A program made the position numbers and the translations under genes. This document shows positions 29,638-37,669 of a DNA stretch of 64,000 nt, in pieces. The stretch is from Mycobacterium sp. MBM. Lineage in GTDB: Bacteria; Actinomycetota; Actinomycetes; Mycobacteriales; Mycobacteriaceae. Location of the stretch: contig JAKJHY010000021.1 in NCBI GenBank assembly GCA_021648845.1, positions 1-64,000 on the forward strand, written 5' to 3'. Within the stretch, counting starts at the first letter, position 1, and each line of letters opens with the position of its first letter. The notes beneath the pieces are model-generated. The model did no database searches. It saw nothing but the letters and a program-made list of their open reading frames with translations, and was not told where the DNA came from.

Positions 29638-30036
29638 TCAGCCGTCGAGGTTCTCCCGGCGGCGCAACTCGTCGACCTTGAGCGCCAGATCCTGCTGAGA
29701 CTCAGGGGACAGACCGACGGTGCGGGCGGCGATGCGGCGCACACCCTCATCGCGCATGTTGGCCAGCCACGTCAGTTCCTTGTCCAGCTTCTCGTAGTAC
29801 TCGTCGTCGGTGAAGTACGCCGGCTTGATGCGGAAGAAGTTGGCCAGTGCCGTCATGGTGGTGGCCGACGGGTTGGTGCGATTGCCGGACCGCAGCTGCG
29901 AGAGGTACGGAGCGGACATCGTGACGCCCTCGGCCTTGAGGGCGCCGATGACCTCGGCCGACGTGTGCGGTCCGCGCCCGGGAGGGTAAACCGTGTCAAA
30001 GAGGCGGTTCAGGCGGGCGGCGAACGTCTTGCTCAT
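29638..30036 (-). CDS. espR: nucleoid-associated regulator EspR
   Basis: 132 aa, the same length as M. tuberculosis Rv3849 and nearly identical over the first 90 residues: FAARLNRLFDTVYPPGRGPH, then the helix-turn-helix GVTMSAPYLSQLRSGNRTNPS (about 37-57) and FFRIKPAYFTDDEYYEKLD. EspR dimerises, binds AT-rich sites over long ranges, and in M. tuberculosis activates espACD. GGAGG precedes ATG 30036. An espA/C/D-like cassette lies 11 kb away in this window. Confidence 0.96.
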   Translation of the reverse strand: MSKTFAARLNRLFDTVYPPGRGPHTSAEVIGALKAEGVTMSAPYLSQLRSGNRTNPSATTMTALANFFRIKPAYFTDDEYYEKLDKELTWLANMRDEGVRRIAARTVGLSPESQQDLALKVDELRRRENLDG

Positions 30037-30531
30037 CTAACTTTCCTCCACATGGCCGACATGTTGTCTGCAATAGGTTCGTATTTGCTGATCATCGTAG
30101 CGAGTGTTGTCGCCACAACCAAGTGCAAACCACTGAAAAGTAACACTACCCTGGCCTGGAGGTCGCTGCAGGGTCGTGTAGCAGCGCGGCAACCCAAGGC
30201 GCACGCTGCGGCGTTGTTACCTGGCGAACGAGAATTTAACGTGCGCGTAGTTTTGCCCAGATCGATCGATCTTGATTCTTTGTCACAGGAACCCCAGAGC
30301 TGATCACCAGCCGACACCTGTCGCACAGCAAATCCACACTTCACCTTTGCTGTCGGTGCCGGCGAAGTGCGGGAAGGGCGGGCATCGGCGGGTTCGGCGG
30401 CCGAGGCACAATTGCTGGGCCCAGCACACGCGAAAGCGGGCATTGTGGCCGAACCGATGACGAATCGTTATCAAGCATCCCGCTCGGAACGTGGCACAGG
30501 TAGCGGGCGTCGCCGCTCGGGCAGGGGCCGC
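30037..30531. other. 495-bp intergenic region upstream of espR
   Basis: No convincing gene. It holds the espR promoter candidate at 30094-30122, a 14-bp palindrome AGATCGATCGATCT at 30259-30272, and stretches of lower GC content (30080-30140, 30220-30320) where EspR itself could bind, since it is autoregulated in M. tuberculosis. In M. tuberculosis another membrane-protein gene (Rv3848) lies between espR and Rv3847; it is absent here. Confidence 0.55.
30094..30122 (-). promoter_or_regulatory. candidate espR promoter
   Basis: On the minus strand TTGGTT (30122-30117), a 17-bp spacer and TACGAT (30099-30094) match a sigma-A promoter. The predicted start lies near 30087, giving a leader of about 50 nt that ends with GGAGG before ATG 30036. 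Confidence 0.6.
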
Positions 30532-31065
30532 CTACGCGGCGAGCAGCATGGCCAGGATGGCGGTGTCCGGATGGCTGATCGGGTCCACGCCCACCCGGCT
30601 CACCATCGAGGTGATGGTGCCGTCGGCCTCCGCCTCCACCCACGCGGCACGGTGCTCTAAACCAAGGTGCGGGATGCCCGGCAAGAGCACGCATCCGGAA
30701 GCCGCCCCGGCGCACTCGGGCAGCGACGGTGTGGTCTCGGACGGGGGGTGCAGCATCAGCAGGGCCGCAGGTTGGCGGTCAGCGAAAAAGCCGGGCGGCA
30801 CTGCGGATTCACCGACCACCGGGCCCTCCGCGAGAACCAGGCCGACCGTGCCGGGCTCGGGCTCATCGGGAAGTTCCTCCCGAACGCCGAAAATCGTCGT
30901 GGTGGAGAGCAGCCCGGGCAGCGACGCCACCCGCACCGCGACGATCAGGAGTTGCGCCCATTCCTTGGTCGAATCCGGCCAGCGGCCTGACACCACGAAT
31001 CCCTTGAGGATGCCCCGGGAATGAAACGGGGCGATCTCGACCGCTCTACCTGCACCGGTGTCCAT
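30532..31065 (-). CDS. conserved mycobacterial protein (Rv3847-like)
   Basis: 177 aa from ATG 31065, the same length as Rv3847, and lying between espR and sodA as in M. tuberculosis. GGGAGG precedes the ATG; the frame upstream to 31158 is rejected. The product is beta-rich (GILKGFVVSGRWPDS, LLIVAVRVASLPG, LGLEHRAAWVEAE) without membrane segments or recognisable motifs. Function unknown. It reads away from sodA, whose terminator lies upstream of it. Confidence 0.7.
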   Translation of the reverse strand: MDTGAGRAVEIAPFHSRGILKGFVVSGRWPDSTKEWAQLLIVAVRVASLPGLLSTTTIFGVREELPDEPEPGTVGLVLAEGPVVGESAVPPGFFADRQPAALLMLHPPSETTPSLPECAGAASGCVLLPGIPHLGLEHRAAWVEAEADGTITSMVSRVGVDPISHPDTAILAMLLAA

Positions 31066-31198
31066 CTGGCCTCCCGACAGTGCTTGTGAGATCACTACCT
31101 TCGACACAGCTGTGGGTCGCTTGTGCACAGGATGCGATAGCGGGGTGCTAGCACGCAAGAGGAAGCGAGTGCCAGAAACAGTGGGTGACGAAAACGTG

Positions 31199-31232
31199 AA
31201 AAGCCCCGCGCGCCGAGGCGCGCGGGGCTTTT
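31199..31232. terminator. strong terminator behind sodA
   Basis: AAAAGCCCCGCGCGCC (31199-31214) is the reverse complement of GGCGCGCGGGGCTTTT (31217-31232). It is symmetric, so on the minus strand sodA transcripts meet a 12-bp GC stem followed by a short U run. One of the few textbook terminators here. Confidence 0.85.
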
Positions 31233-31249
31233 GAACCGAGATCGAGAAC

Positions 31250-31873
31250 TCAGCCGAAGATCAGTCCGCCGGTCTTGGTGGTGGCCTTGGCGTAGCGGTC
31301 GGCGACGTCGGCCCAGTTGACGACGTTCCAGAAGGCCTTGACGTAGTCGGCCTTGACGTTCTTGTACTGCAGGTAGAAGGCGTGCTCCCACATGTCGACC
31401 TGCAGCAGCGGGATGATGCCCAGCGGAACGTTGGCCTGCTGGTCGTAGAGCTGGAAGGTCAGCAGGCGCCCGCCGAGGCTGTCGTAGCCCAGGACGGCCC
31501 AGCCGGAGCCCTGCAGTCCGTTGGCTGCGGCGGTGAACTGGGCGCGGAACTTGTCGAAGCTGCCGAACTGGTCGTCGATGGCGGCGGCCAGTTCGCCTTC
31601 GGGCTTATCGCCGCCGTTGGGGGACAGGTTCTTCCACCAGATGCTGTGGTTGACGTGTCCGCCGAGGTGGAAGGCGAGGTTCTTCTCGTTGAGGAAGATT
31701 GCCGACTGGTCGTCGTTGGCGCGGGCTTCTTCGAGTTTGGCCAGGGCGTCGTTGAGGCCCTTGACATAGGTGGCGTGGTGCTTGCTGTGGTGGATCTCGT
31801 TGATCTGCCCGGAAATGTGGGGCTCCAGCGCGCCATAGTCATAATCGAGTTCTGGCAGTGTGTATTCAGCCAC
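31250..31873 (-). CDS. sodA: superoxide dismutase SodA, manganese type predicted
   Basis: 207 aa, GTG start with AAGGAA upstream. Metal ligands are His28, His76, Asp160 and His164 (VDMWEHAFYLQY). It dismutates superoxide and, like M. tuberculosis SodA, has no classical signal peptide even though such enzymes are found outside cells. Residue 145 is Gln (QLYDQQ); the iron-dependent M. tuberculosis enzyme has His there, while mycobacterial manganese enzymes have Gln. Confidence 0.96.
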   Translation of the reverse strand: MAEYTLPELDYDYGALEPHISGQINEIHHSKHHATYVKGLNDALAKLEEARANDDQSAIFLNEKNLAFHLGGHVNHSIWWKNLSPNGGDKPEGELAAAIDDQFGSFDKFRAQFTAAANGLQGSGWAVLGYDSLGGRLLTFQLYDQQANVPLGIIPLLQVDMWEHAFYLQYKNVKADYVKAFWNVVNWADVADRYAKATTKTGGLIFG

Positions 31874-32031
31874 TGGGTTCCTTCCTAGTCATGGATCGCG
31901 AGGGAGTTCGGCGTCGCGTGTATCGACAACAAGCTCGGACTCAACCTTGGTCCATACCCGCGCACACCGCAAGGACCCGGATTCCCGGCGCACACCCGTC
32001 CAAACCTGCAAGACGGTCAGAACGACACCGT

Positions 32032-32187
32032 TCAGAACAACACAATGGCTGCCAAGACTCCCAGCAGCACGAGTGCGATGACACCGGCGCGGATCAGCGC
32101 GACGACCTGGTTGTTGGTGTACTGGTGCGAGGGTTGCCAATCAGACGAGGCTCCCGCCGAACCCGGACCAAGCGGGTGTGCTGCCAT
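32032..32187 (-). CDS. 51-aa single-pass membrane protein
   Basis: ATG 32187 follows AGGAG by 7 nt and opens a frame starting MAAHPLGPG and ending in one membrane helix, ALIRAGVIALVLLGVLAAIV (about residues 30-49). The N-terminal half is polar with a TNNQ segment before the helix. It lies upstream of sodA in the same direction with about 160 bp between, so a common transcript is possible but not needed. Function unknown. Confidence 0.65.
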   Translation of the reverse strand: MAAHPLGPGSAGASSDWQPSHQYTNNQVVALIRAGVIALVLLGVLAAIVLF

Positions 32188-32610
32188 CACAAGCTCCTGA
32201 CCTGCACGATCAAGCCATCCCCCAGTGAGATCTGTCACACGGTTTGTTGTGACGCCGATCATAGACCTTGTTTTGCCGGTAGAGAAATCGGGTGTGGTGC
32301 GCATGGGGTGATCCACTCCGAGCGATCCACATTCGCGCCGGCGGACTCGATGGGCGCCGCTGTTTTGCTCTGGCCGCTCCGGCCGCTGTTGATCGTCACG
32401 TTTGGTGAGGCTTGGTTATCCACAGGGACTGGACAGAAGTCCAGGCAAACCGACCGCGATGGGGGACGCCAGCCTGTGGATGAACCTGTGGAAACTGTGG
32501 ATAGCCGAGAAATTGCTGCCGGCGCGCGCCGCCGCCGCGGCACCGGGGGATACCGGTGCGCCCAGATCCGGTGCATGCCAGCATGGACGGCATGACCCGA
32601 TGGAGCGACC
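32188..32610. other. 420-bp intergenic region with DnaA-box-like repeats
   Basis: No gene is supported in this gap between the divergent 51-aa gene and the rhodanese gene. Its notable content is the cluster of four 9-mers resembling DnaA boxes at 32416-32504. The last 100 bases form the leader of the rhodanese gene. Confidence 0.6.
32416..32504. repeat. cluster of four DnaA-box-like 9-mers
   Basis: TTATCCACA at 32416-32424 is a perfect match to the classical DnaA box. On the minus strand TCATCCACA (32483-32475), GTTTCCACA (32495-32487) and CTATCCACA (32504-32496) each keep the TCCACA or TTCCACA core, the last two directly adjacent. They lie in non-coding DNA. Confidence 0.5.
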
Positions 32611-32952
32611 ATGTCTGACGGCGATATCCCGCAGATCGAGGTCGGTGCGCTGCCCCTGACGTTCGACGACTCGGTGGTGCTGCTCGACGTGCGTGAACCA
32701 GACGAATGGCAGCGCGGGCACATCACCGGTGCTCAGCACATCCCGTTGGGTGACGTTGCGGCCCGCATCGACGAGATCGATCGGGACGCCACGCTGTATG
32801 TCATCTGCCACGCCGGTGGCCGCTCCCAACGGGTGGCGCAGTATCTGGCCCGCAACGGTTTCGAACCGACCAACGTGACCGGCGGCATGCTGTCCTGGGT
32901 GCAAGCCGGGCGACCGGTGAGCACCGACGACGGCAACACGGGCACGGTCTGA
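32611..32952 (+). CDS. rhodanese-like sulfurtransferase
   Basis: 113 aa, one rhodanese domain. VVLLDVREPDEWQRGHITGAQHIP (residues 22-45) is the family's N-terminal signature, and the catalytic Cys lies in the loop CHAGGRS (about 75-81). Single-domain rhodaneses move sulfane sulfur or protect against oxidised thiols. ATG 32611 is preceded by GGAGCGACC, a moderate binding site. Followed after 20 bp by the DUF4328 gene. Confidence 0.88.
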   Translation: MSDGDIPQIEVGALPLTFDDSVVLLDVREPDEWQRGHITGAQHIPLGDVAARIDEIDRDATLYVICHAGGRSQRVAQYLARNGFEPTNVTGGMLSWVQAGRPVSTDDGNTGTV

Positions 32953-32972
32953 GCGCGTCGTAGGCTGGTCCC

Positions 32973-34010
32973 GTGATCCAGGTCTGCGCCCAATGCGGAA
33001 CGCGATGGAATGTGCGCGACCGCCAGCGGGTCTGGTGCCCGCGATGCCGGGGCACGCTGCTGGCCCCCGGCGCGCCGAGCGCCGGCGGCACAGTGCCGTC
33101 CAACGGGCAGCCCGCCGCTGCCGGCCGGCAGGCCGGCGCCCCCGCCGGCTACCGCTGGATCGCGGTGCGCCCGGGTGCGCCACCGCCACCGCGGCGCAAG
33201 CGTGCGCCGCTGGGCCCGACCCCGCGCTACCCCTACATCCCGCGCTGGGGCCTCTATGACCGCTTCGACGACCACACTGTGGCGGCACAGGCCACCACCG
33301 AACGCCCCGGCCCGTCCTCGGTCACGGTGCGCCGCATGCTCGTGGTGACCATGGCGCTGCTGGGTGCCGCCGCGGCACTGCACGTGATCCGGTACGGCCT
33401 GCTGTTGATCAACCGGACCGTGTTGCTCGATCCGATCATCGCTGCCCTGGGCACCTGGCTGCCGGTGGCGGCGAGCGTCGCCGCGTTCTTCGCAGTGGTC
33501 GGCACGGCCGTGGTCCTGACCAACTGGCTGATCGCCCGCCGGGCGGCCGCATACGCGCATCTGGGAACCCCCGATCCCCGGTCGGCCCGGGAACTGTGGG
33601 TCGGCTGCCTTGTCCCGTTCGTCAACCTGGTGATGGCCCCGGTCTTCGTGATCGAACTGGCCCGCGCCGAGCGTCGTACCGGTCTGCGGATCGTCAGTTG
33701 GTGGATCACCTGGTTCTTCAGCTATGTGCTGTCGGTGGCGTCCGTCGTGACCACGGTGCTCACGATCTTCTACGAGGGCGCCCAGCGCGTCGCCGACAAC
33801 ACCGTCATCACCACCATCGCCTACCTGGTCGCGCTGGCCGCCCTGCTGCTGGTACTGCAGGTGTACGAGGGCTTCGAACGCCAGCCCGTGGACCGCCCTT
33901 CGCGGCGTTGGGTGATGGTCGCGGTCGAGGCGCCGCCCGCCGGTGGACCGGACACCGCCGAAGAATCCGGCGTTCCGGTTGAGGCCGAGGACCGAAACCC
34001 GGCAGCATAG
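32973..34010 (+). CDS. DUF4328 membrane protein with N-terminal zinc ribbon (Rv3843c homologue)
   Basis: 345 aa, GTG start. The N-terminus has two CxxC pairs, CAQCGTRW and CPRCRG (residues 5-26), typical of a zinc ribbon. A Pro/Ala linker follows, then about six membrane helices (first VVTMALLGAAAALHVI) forming the DUF4328 domain, with the conserved GTPDPRSARELWVGCLVPFVN loop. Function unknown; it sits just in front of glpQ1 with 4 bp between stop and start, as in M. tuberculosis. Confidence 0.85.
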   Translation: MIQVCAQCGTRWNVRDRQRVWCPRCRGTLLAPGAPSAGGTVPSNGQPAAAGRQAGAPAGYRWIAVRPGAPPPPRRKRAPLGPTPRYPYIPRWGLYDRFDDHTVAAQATTERPGPSSVTVRRMLVVTMALLGAAAALHVIRYGLLLINRTVLLDPIIAALGTWLPVAASVAAFFAVVGTAVVLTNWLIARRAAAYAHLGTPDPRSARELWVGCLVPFVNLVMAPVFVIELARAERRTGLRIVSWWITWFFSYVLSVASVVTTVLTIFYEGAQRVADNTVITTIAYLVALAALLLVLQVYEGFERQPVDRPSRRWVMVAVEAPPAGGPDTAEESGVPVEAEDRNPAA

Positions 34011-34014
34011 CCAT

Positions 34015-34854
34015 ATGACCCCCGGGGACGCTGACACTGCCGGACAGCCCACCACGGGTCATCCGTTCGTTGTGGCGCACCGGGGGGCCTCCGCGCAACG
34101 GCCCGAGCACACGGTCGCGGCCTATGAACTTGCGCTGCAGGAAGGTGCGGATGCCGTCGAGTGCGACGTTCGCCTGACTCGCGACGGTCACCTCGTGTGT
34201 ATGCATGATCGCCGGGTCGACCGCACCTCGAACGGGTCCGGGCTGGTCTCTGAGATGACGCTGGCACAGCTGCGCGAGCTGGATTACGGCTCCTGGCACA
34301 CCGGGTGGCGCGATGGCGGTGTCGGCGGTGACACGGGCCTGCTCACGTTGGACACCCTGCTCACTCTGGTGCTGGACACGAAGCGGCCGGTGAAGATCTT
34401 CATCGAGACCAAGCACCCGGTGCGGTACGGCGCGCTGGTGGAGAGCAAGGTGCTGGCGCTGCTGCACCGCTACGGCATCGCGGCGCCCGCATCGGCGGAC
34501 CTGGCCAGGGCGGTGGTCATGTCATTCTCCGCCGCGGCGGTGTGGCGGATCCGACGCGCGGCGCCCATGCTGCCGACGGTGCTGCTCGGCGAGACCTCGC
34601 GCTTTCTGGGCGGTGGCGCGGCGACCACGGTGGGGGCGACGGCGGTCGGTCCGTCCATTGCCACGCTGCGCGAGCATCCCGAGCTGGTCGACAAGGCGGC
34701 CGCACAGGGACGGGCCCTGTACTGCTGGACCGTCGACCATTACGAGGACGTCCGGTATTGCCGGGATGTCGGCGTGGCGTGGGTTGCCACCAATCATCCC
34801 GGCCGTACCAAGGACTGGCTGGAGAACGGTCTGACCGGCGCCGGTCGGGACTGA
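34015..34854 (+). CDS. glpQ1: glycerophosphodiester phosphodiesterase GlpQ1
   Basis: 279 aa from ATG 34015. The GDPD domain starts with VVAHRGASAQRPEHTVAAYELA (about residues 18-39), whose His and Arg are catalytic, then GADAVECDVRLTRDGHLVCMHD (43-64) supplies the metal-binding Glu/Asp and second His. It releases glycerol-3-phosphate from glycerophosphodiesters. No signal peptide is present, so it is cytoplasmic. A tandem repeat lies just behind it. Confidence 0.92.
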   Translation: MTPGDADTAGQPTTGHPFVVAHRGASAQRPEHTVAAYELALQEGADAVECDVRLTRDGHLVCMHDRRVDRTSNGSGLVSEMTLAQLRELDYGSWHTGWRDGGVGGDTGLLTLDTLLTLVLDTKRPVKIFIETKHPVRYGALVESKVLALLHRYGIAAPASADLARAVVMSFSAAAVWRIRRAAPMLPTVLLGETSRFLGGGAATTVGATAVGPSIATLREHPELVDKAAAQGRALYCWTVDHYEDVRYCRDVGVAWVATNHPGRTKDWLENGLTGAGRD

Positions 34855-34865
34855 ATTTTTTTCCG

Positions 34866-34944
34866 GGGCGAGCGCAGCGACGGGGGATGTCTCTAGGGCG
34901 AGCGCAGCGACGGGGGATGTCTCTAGGGCGAGCGCAGCGACGGG
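34866..34944. repeat. 30-bp tandem repeat, two full copies and a partial third
   Basis: GGGCGAGCGCAGCGACGGGG plus GATGTCTCTA repeats at 34866-34895 and 34896-34925; the third copy (34926-34944) stops after GACGGG. Copies one and two are identical. It fills the gap between the convergent glpQ1 and bfrB genes, a place where mycobacteria carry variable-number (MIRU-like) repeats. Confidence 0.85.
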
Positions 34945-34949
34945 ATACT

Positions 34950-35495
34950 TCAGAGGTTGCCGCCGGCGGCCTTCGGTGCTGTCGGATCGGCGCCGGCCGT
35001 GGTGAGTTCGCGGGCGACGAAGTCCTCGAGATGGAACAGGTTCGCACCGGCGCGTTCGGAGATCCGCACCAGCGTCGTGATCGTCGCGACCTCTTCGACC
35101 TGCTCCTTGAGGAACCATTGCATGAACTGTTCACCCAGGTAGTCGCCCTCTTCGCGGGCCACGCTGGCCAGCCGGGTGACCTGCTCGGTGACGGTGCGCT
35201 CCTGATCGAGGGACAGCCGCAGGGCCTGGGCGGGGGAGTCGAACTGGTTCTGCACGGAGTCGACGCCCGGGATCTCGACGTCGAGGTCCCGGTCGAGCAG
35301 GTACTGCACGAGCATCATGGCGTGATTGCGTTCCTCGACGGCCTGCGTGTAGAAGTGCGCGGCCAGTTGCGGCAGATCCGCACCGTCGAAATACACGGCG
35401 ATGGCCACGTACTGCTGTGCGGCGGTGAACTCGCTACGAATTTGCTCGCGCAGCAGCGTGTTGAACTTGGTGTCGGAGGTGTTGGCATCGCTCAT
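34950..35495 (-). CDS. bfrB: ferritin BfrB
   Basis: 181 aa from ATG 35495 (MSDANTSDTKF). Ferroxidase-centre residues are visible in REQIRSEFTAAQQYVAIAVYF (Glu near 20) and AVEERNHAMMLVQYLLD (Glu-x-x-His), with QEQ/EQVEEVATI later. It forms the 24-mer that stores iron without haem, as Rv3841. A candidate IdeR site lies 53 bp upstream, matching the known IdeR activation of bfrB in M. tuberculosis when iron is plentiful. Confidence 0.95.
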   Translation of the reverse strand: MSDANTSDTKFNTLLREQIRSEFTAAQQYVAIAVYFDGADLPQLAAHFYTQAVEERNHAMMLVQYLLDRDLDVEIPGVDSVQNQFDSPAQALRLSLDQERTVTEQVTRLASVAREEGDYLGEQFMQWFLKEQVEEVATITTLVRISERAGANLFHLEDFVARELTTAGADPTAPKAAGGNL

Positions 35496-35547
35496 GACTG
35501 CCACAATAGGCCAGGTCAGACGGCGTGTCATACAAGGTGACCCTTAT

Positions 35548-35566
35548 TCAGGTTAGCCACTCCTAA
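35548..35566. promoter_or_regulatory. candidate IdeR box upstream of bfrB
   Basis: TCAGGTTAGCCACTCCTAA matches 14 of 19 positions of the IdeR/DtxR consensus TTAGGTTAGGCTAACCTAA. It lies 53-71 bp upstream of the bfrB start; the LCP gene on the other side ends here and is not a target. Confidence 0.6.
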
Positions 35567-35622
35567 CCGCTGTGACGACGGTTACACGACGTCAGGAATG
35601 TTTGCTGAGAGCGTGGTGAAGC

Positions 35623-36855
35623 TCAGGGCTGGTCGGTGTCGAGGACGTCGGGCGGTACCGGTTCGTCCCGTGCGAGCGCACCGAAGAGCCGGCCCGCGGC
35701 TTCGTCATCCCACATCACGATCGATCCGACATCGCTGGTGGTGTATTCGGCGATCGGGACGGTCGTCGCGGTCGGATCATCCTGCAGTGCCCAGGCCAGT
35801 CGGGCCAGATCCCAGATGTGGCCGCCCTGGTCCAGGGTGACGGCACCGGTCGCCGCGGTTGCCATCGGGTGCCAGCGCAGCGGATTGAGCAGCACCGACG
35901 GGCTGGCCGCGCGCTTGAGCAGTGCGGACATGAAGGCCCGTTGGTTGGTCATCCGGTCCAGGTCGGCTCGGGCGGTGGCGCGCGTGCGGACGAACCCCAG
36001 TGCATTGCGGCCGTCCAGGTCCTGGCAGCCGGCCGGCAGATCGATGCCGGCGAGCGGATCGTTGATCGGTTCCTCCGGGCACATCGTCACCCCGCCCACA
36101 GCGTCGACGAGTGCGGCGAATCCACCGAAGCCGACCTCGGCGTAATGGTCGAGCCGGATCCCGGTCGCCTGCTCGACGGTCTGGACCAGCAACGGGGCGC
36201 CGCCGAAGGCATATGCCGCGTTGATCTTGTCCTGCCCGTAGCCCGGGATCGGGACGTACGAGTCGCGCGGCAACGACACCAGTGTCGGCCGGGTCCCGGA
36301 GAACAGCCCGCCGATATGCAGCAACAGCACGGTGTCGGTCCGGCCGTTTCCGGTGTCACCGCCGGTCGCCAGGGTGCCCTGTTCGGCGACGGACAGGCCG
36401 TCTCTGCTGTCGGAGCCGACCAGCAGCCAGGTGGTGCCGCTGCCCGCCGGTGGCCGGTCCGGGTAGTTGCCGAGCACGGCGGCGCGTTGCAGCGTCGAGT
36501 CGAGCCACAACGCGCCGGCGGTGCCGGCGCTGAGCACCAACACGGCGGCGGCGAGCAGCATGGCGAAGTAGCGGCGCACGCGGCGGTGGCGGCGGGGGGA
36601 CGGCTGGTGTGGCGGAGCCGGAGGCGGTGCGAGCTGTCGTCGCGGCGGCGGTGGCGGGAGCTGTGGGGGTGCGGGCCGTCGCTGGACGGGCCGCCGGCCG
36701 GGCGGTGGTGCCGCCCGAGGGATCGGCGGAGCCACCGGTGGGGTCGGCGGGTTGGGAGGCCATATCGGTGGCGGACGATGCCGGGGATCGCGGCGGATTT
36801 GCGGTGACGGTTCCCGCCGGGGCGCCCCGGGACGGTGCGGCGGGTTCTCGTTCAC
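35623..36855 (-). CDS. LytR-CpsA-Psr (LCP) cell-wall ligase family protein
   Basis: 410 aa. The first 95 residues are a disordered Pro/Arg-rich cytoplasmic tail (PPPPPRRQLAPPPAP), followed by one membrane helix (YFAMLLAAAVLVLSAGTAGALWL, about 95-117). The LCP catalytic domain shows NGRTDTVLLLHIG, VSLPRDSYVPIPGYGQDKINAAYAFGG (about 198-224) and LDHYAEVGFGGFAALVDAVGGV; the Arg and Asp residues here bind the polyprenyl pyrophosphate. LCP enzymes attach arabinogalactan to peptidoglycan in mycobacteria. It is not clearly Lcp1, so the exact role is open. Confidence 0.88.
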   Translation of the reverse strand: MNENPPHRPGAPRREPSPQIRRDPRHRPPPIWPPNPPTPPVAPPIPRAAPPPGRRPVQRRPAPPQLPPPPPRRQLAPPPAPPHQPSPRRHRRVRRYFAMLLAAAVLVLSAGTAGALWLDSTLQRAAVLGNYPDRPPAGSGTTWLLVGSDSRDGLSVAEQGTLATGGDTGNGRTDTVLLLHIGGLFSGTRPTLVSLPRDSYVPIPGYGQDKINAAYAFGGAPLLVQTVEQATGIRLDHYAEVGFGGFAALVDAVGGVTMCPEEPINDPLAGIDLPAGCQDLDGRNALGFVRTRATARADLDRMTNQRAFMSALLKRAASPSVLLNPLRWHPMATAATGAVTLDQGGHIWDLARLAWALQDDPTATTVPIAEYTTSDVGSIVMWDDEAAGRLFGALARDEPVPPDVLDTDQP

Positions 36856-36886
36856 ACCTGCGAATGTATCGCTCGCCGGCCGGCTC

Positions 36887-37648
36887 TCAGTTCAACCAGG
36901 CCAGCTCGCCGGCCGCCAGGGAGTACCCGACGAAGGCCACCGCGTCGATCAGGCCGTGCGCGACGATGAGCGGCCAGAGCCGGCCGGTGCGCATCCACAC
37001 GTAGCCGAACACCAGGCCCATCGCGATGTTGCCGAGCCCGGCGCTGTAGCCCTGGTAGAGGTGATAGCCGCCGCGGAGCAGCGCCGAGATGAGCAGTGCG
37101 AGGCCCGCGCTGACGTGCAGCTGACGCAGCCGGGTGATGAGGAAGGCGACGACGATGATCTCTTCGGCCCAGCCGTTGGCGAACGCGATCAGCAGCAGCA
37201 GCGGGATGCGCCACCAGGTGTCGTTGAGTTCGGCGGGTTCCACTGCCGCGCTCAGCCCCAGCAGGCGTGCGGCCACGTAGAGCGCGAGGCCCGGAATGCC
37301 GATCAGCGCGGCCAGGCCGAGGCCACCGGTCAGATCGGGGTGCAGCCTGAACCGGCCGAGGCCGATCTGGGCCGGCCCGGTCCCGGTGCGCGCGAGCAGG
37401 TAGATCGCGAGCGCACCCCAGGCCAGCAGCTGGACGACCGACGCAAGGTTGAGGCCGAGGTCGATCAGGTCGATGGGGGAGCGACGTTCGTTGAGCGCCA
37501 CGGTCTGGCCACCCAGTCCGAGCAGTACCGCCTCGACGAGCCGCAACAGCGCCGCGTAGGCGCTCAGACCGAAGGTGACCGCCAGGACGACGGCGACCTC
37601 GATCCGCAGCGTGCGATCCGATGGCAGTGGCCCCTGGGAAGCAGTCAC
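36887..37648 (-). CDS. CPBP family intramembrane metalloprotease
   Basis: 253 aa with about seven membrane helices. The CPBP (Abi/CAAX) motifs are NGWAEEIIVVAFLITRL (about residues 152-168; Glu-Glu and Arg), GGYHLYQG (about 188-195) and VAHGLIDAVAF (about 228-238), giving the Glu and two His metal ligands. Related enzymes include CAAX prenyl proteases and bacteriocin immunity proteins. Substrate unknown. It lies 31 bp from the LCP gene in the same direction. Confidence 0.88.
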   Translation of the reverse strand: MTASQGPLPSDRTLRIEVAVVLAVTFGLSAYAALLRLVEAVLLGLGGQTVALNERRSPIDLIDLGLNLASVVQLLAWGALAIYLLARTGTGPAQIGLGRFRLHPDLTGGLGLAALIGIPGLALYVAARLLGLSAAVEPAELNDTWWRIPLLLLIAFANGWAEEIIVVAFLITRLRQLHVSAGLALLISALLRGGYHLYQGYSAGLGNIAMGLVFGYVWMRTGRLWPLIVAHGLIDAVAFVGYSLAAGELAWLN

Positions 37649-37669
37649 CGGCGCCAGGCTAGTGGCCGC

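Noticed and set aside
30033..30443. 136-aa minus-strand frame upstream of espR
   Set aside because: It covers the espR promoter and leader, has no binding site, and resembles no protein.
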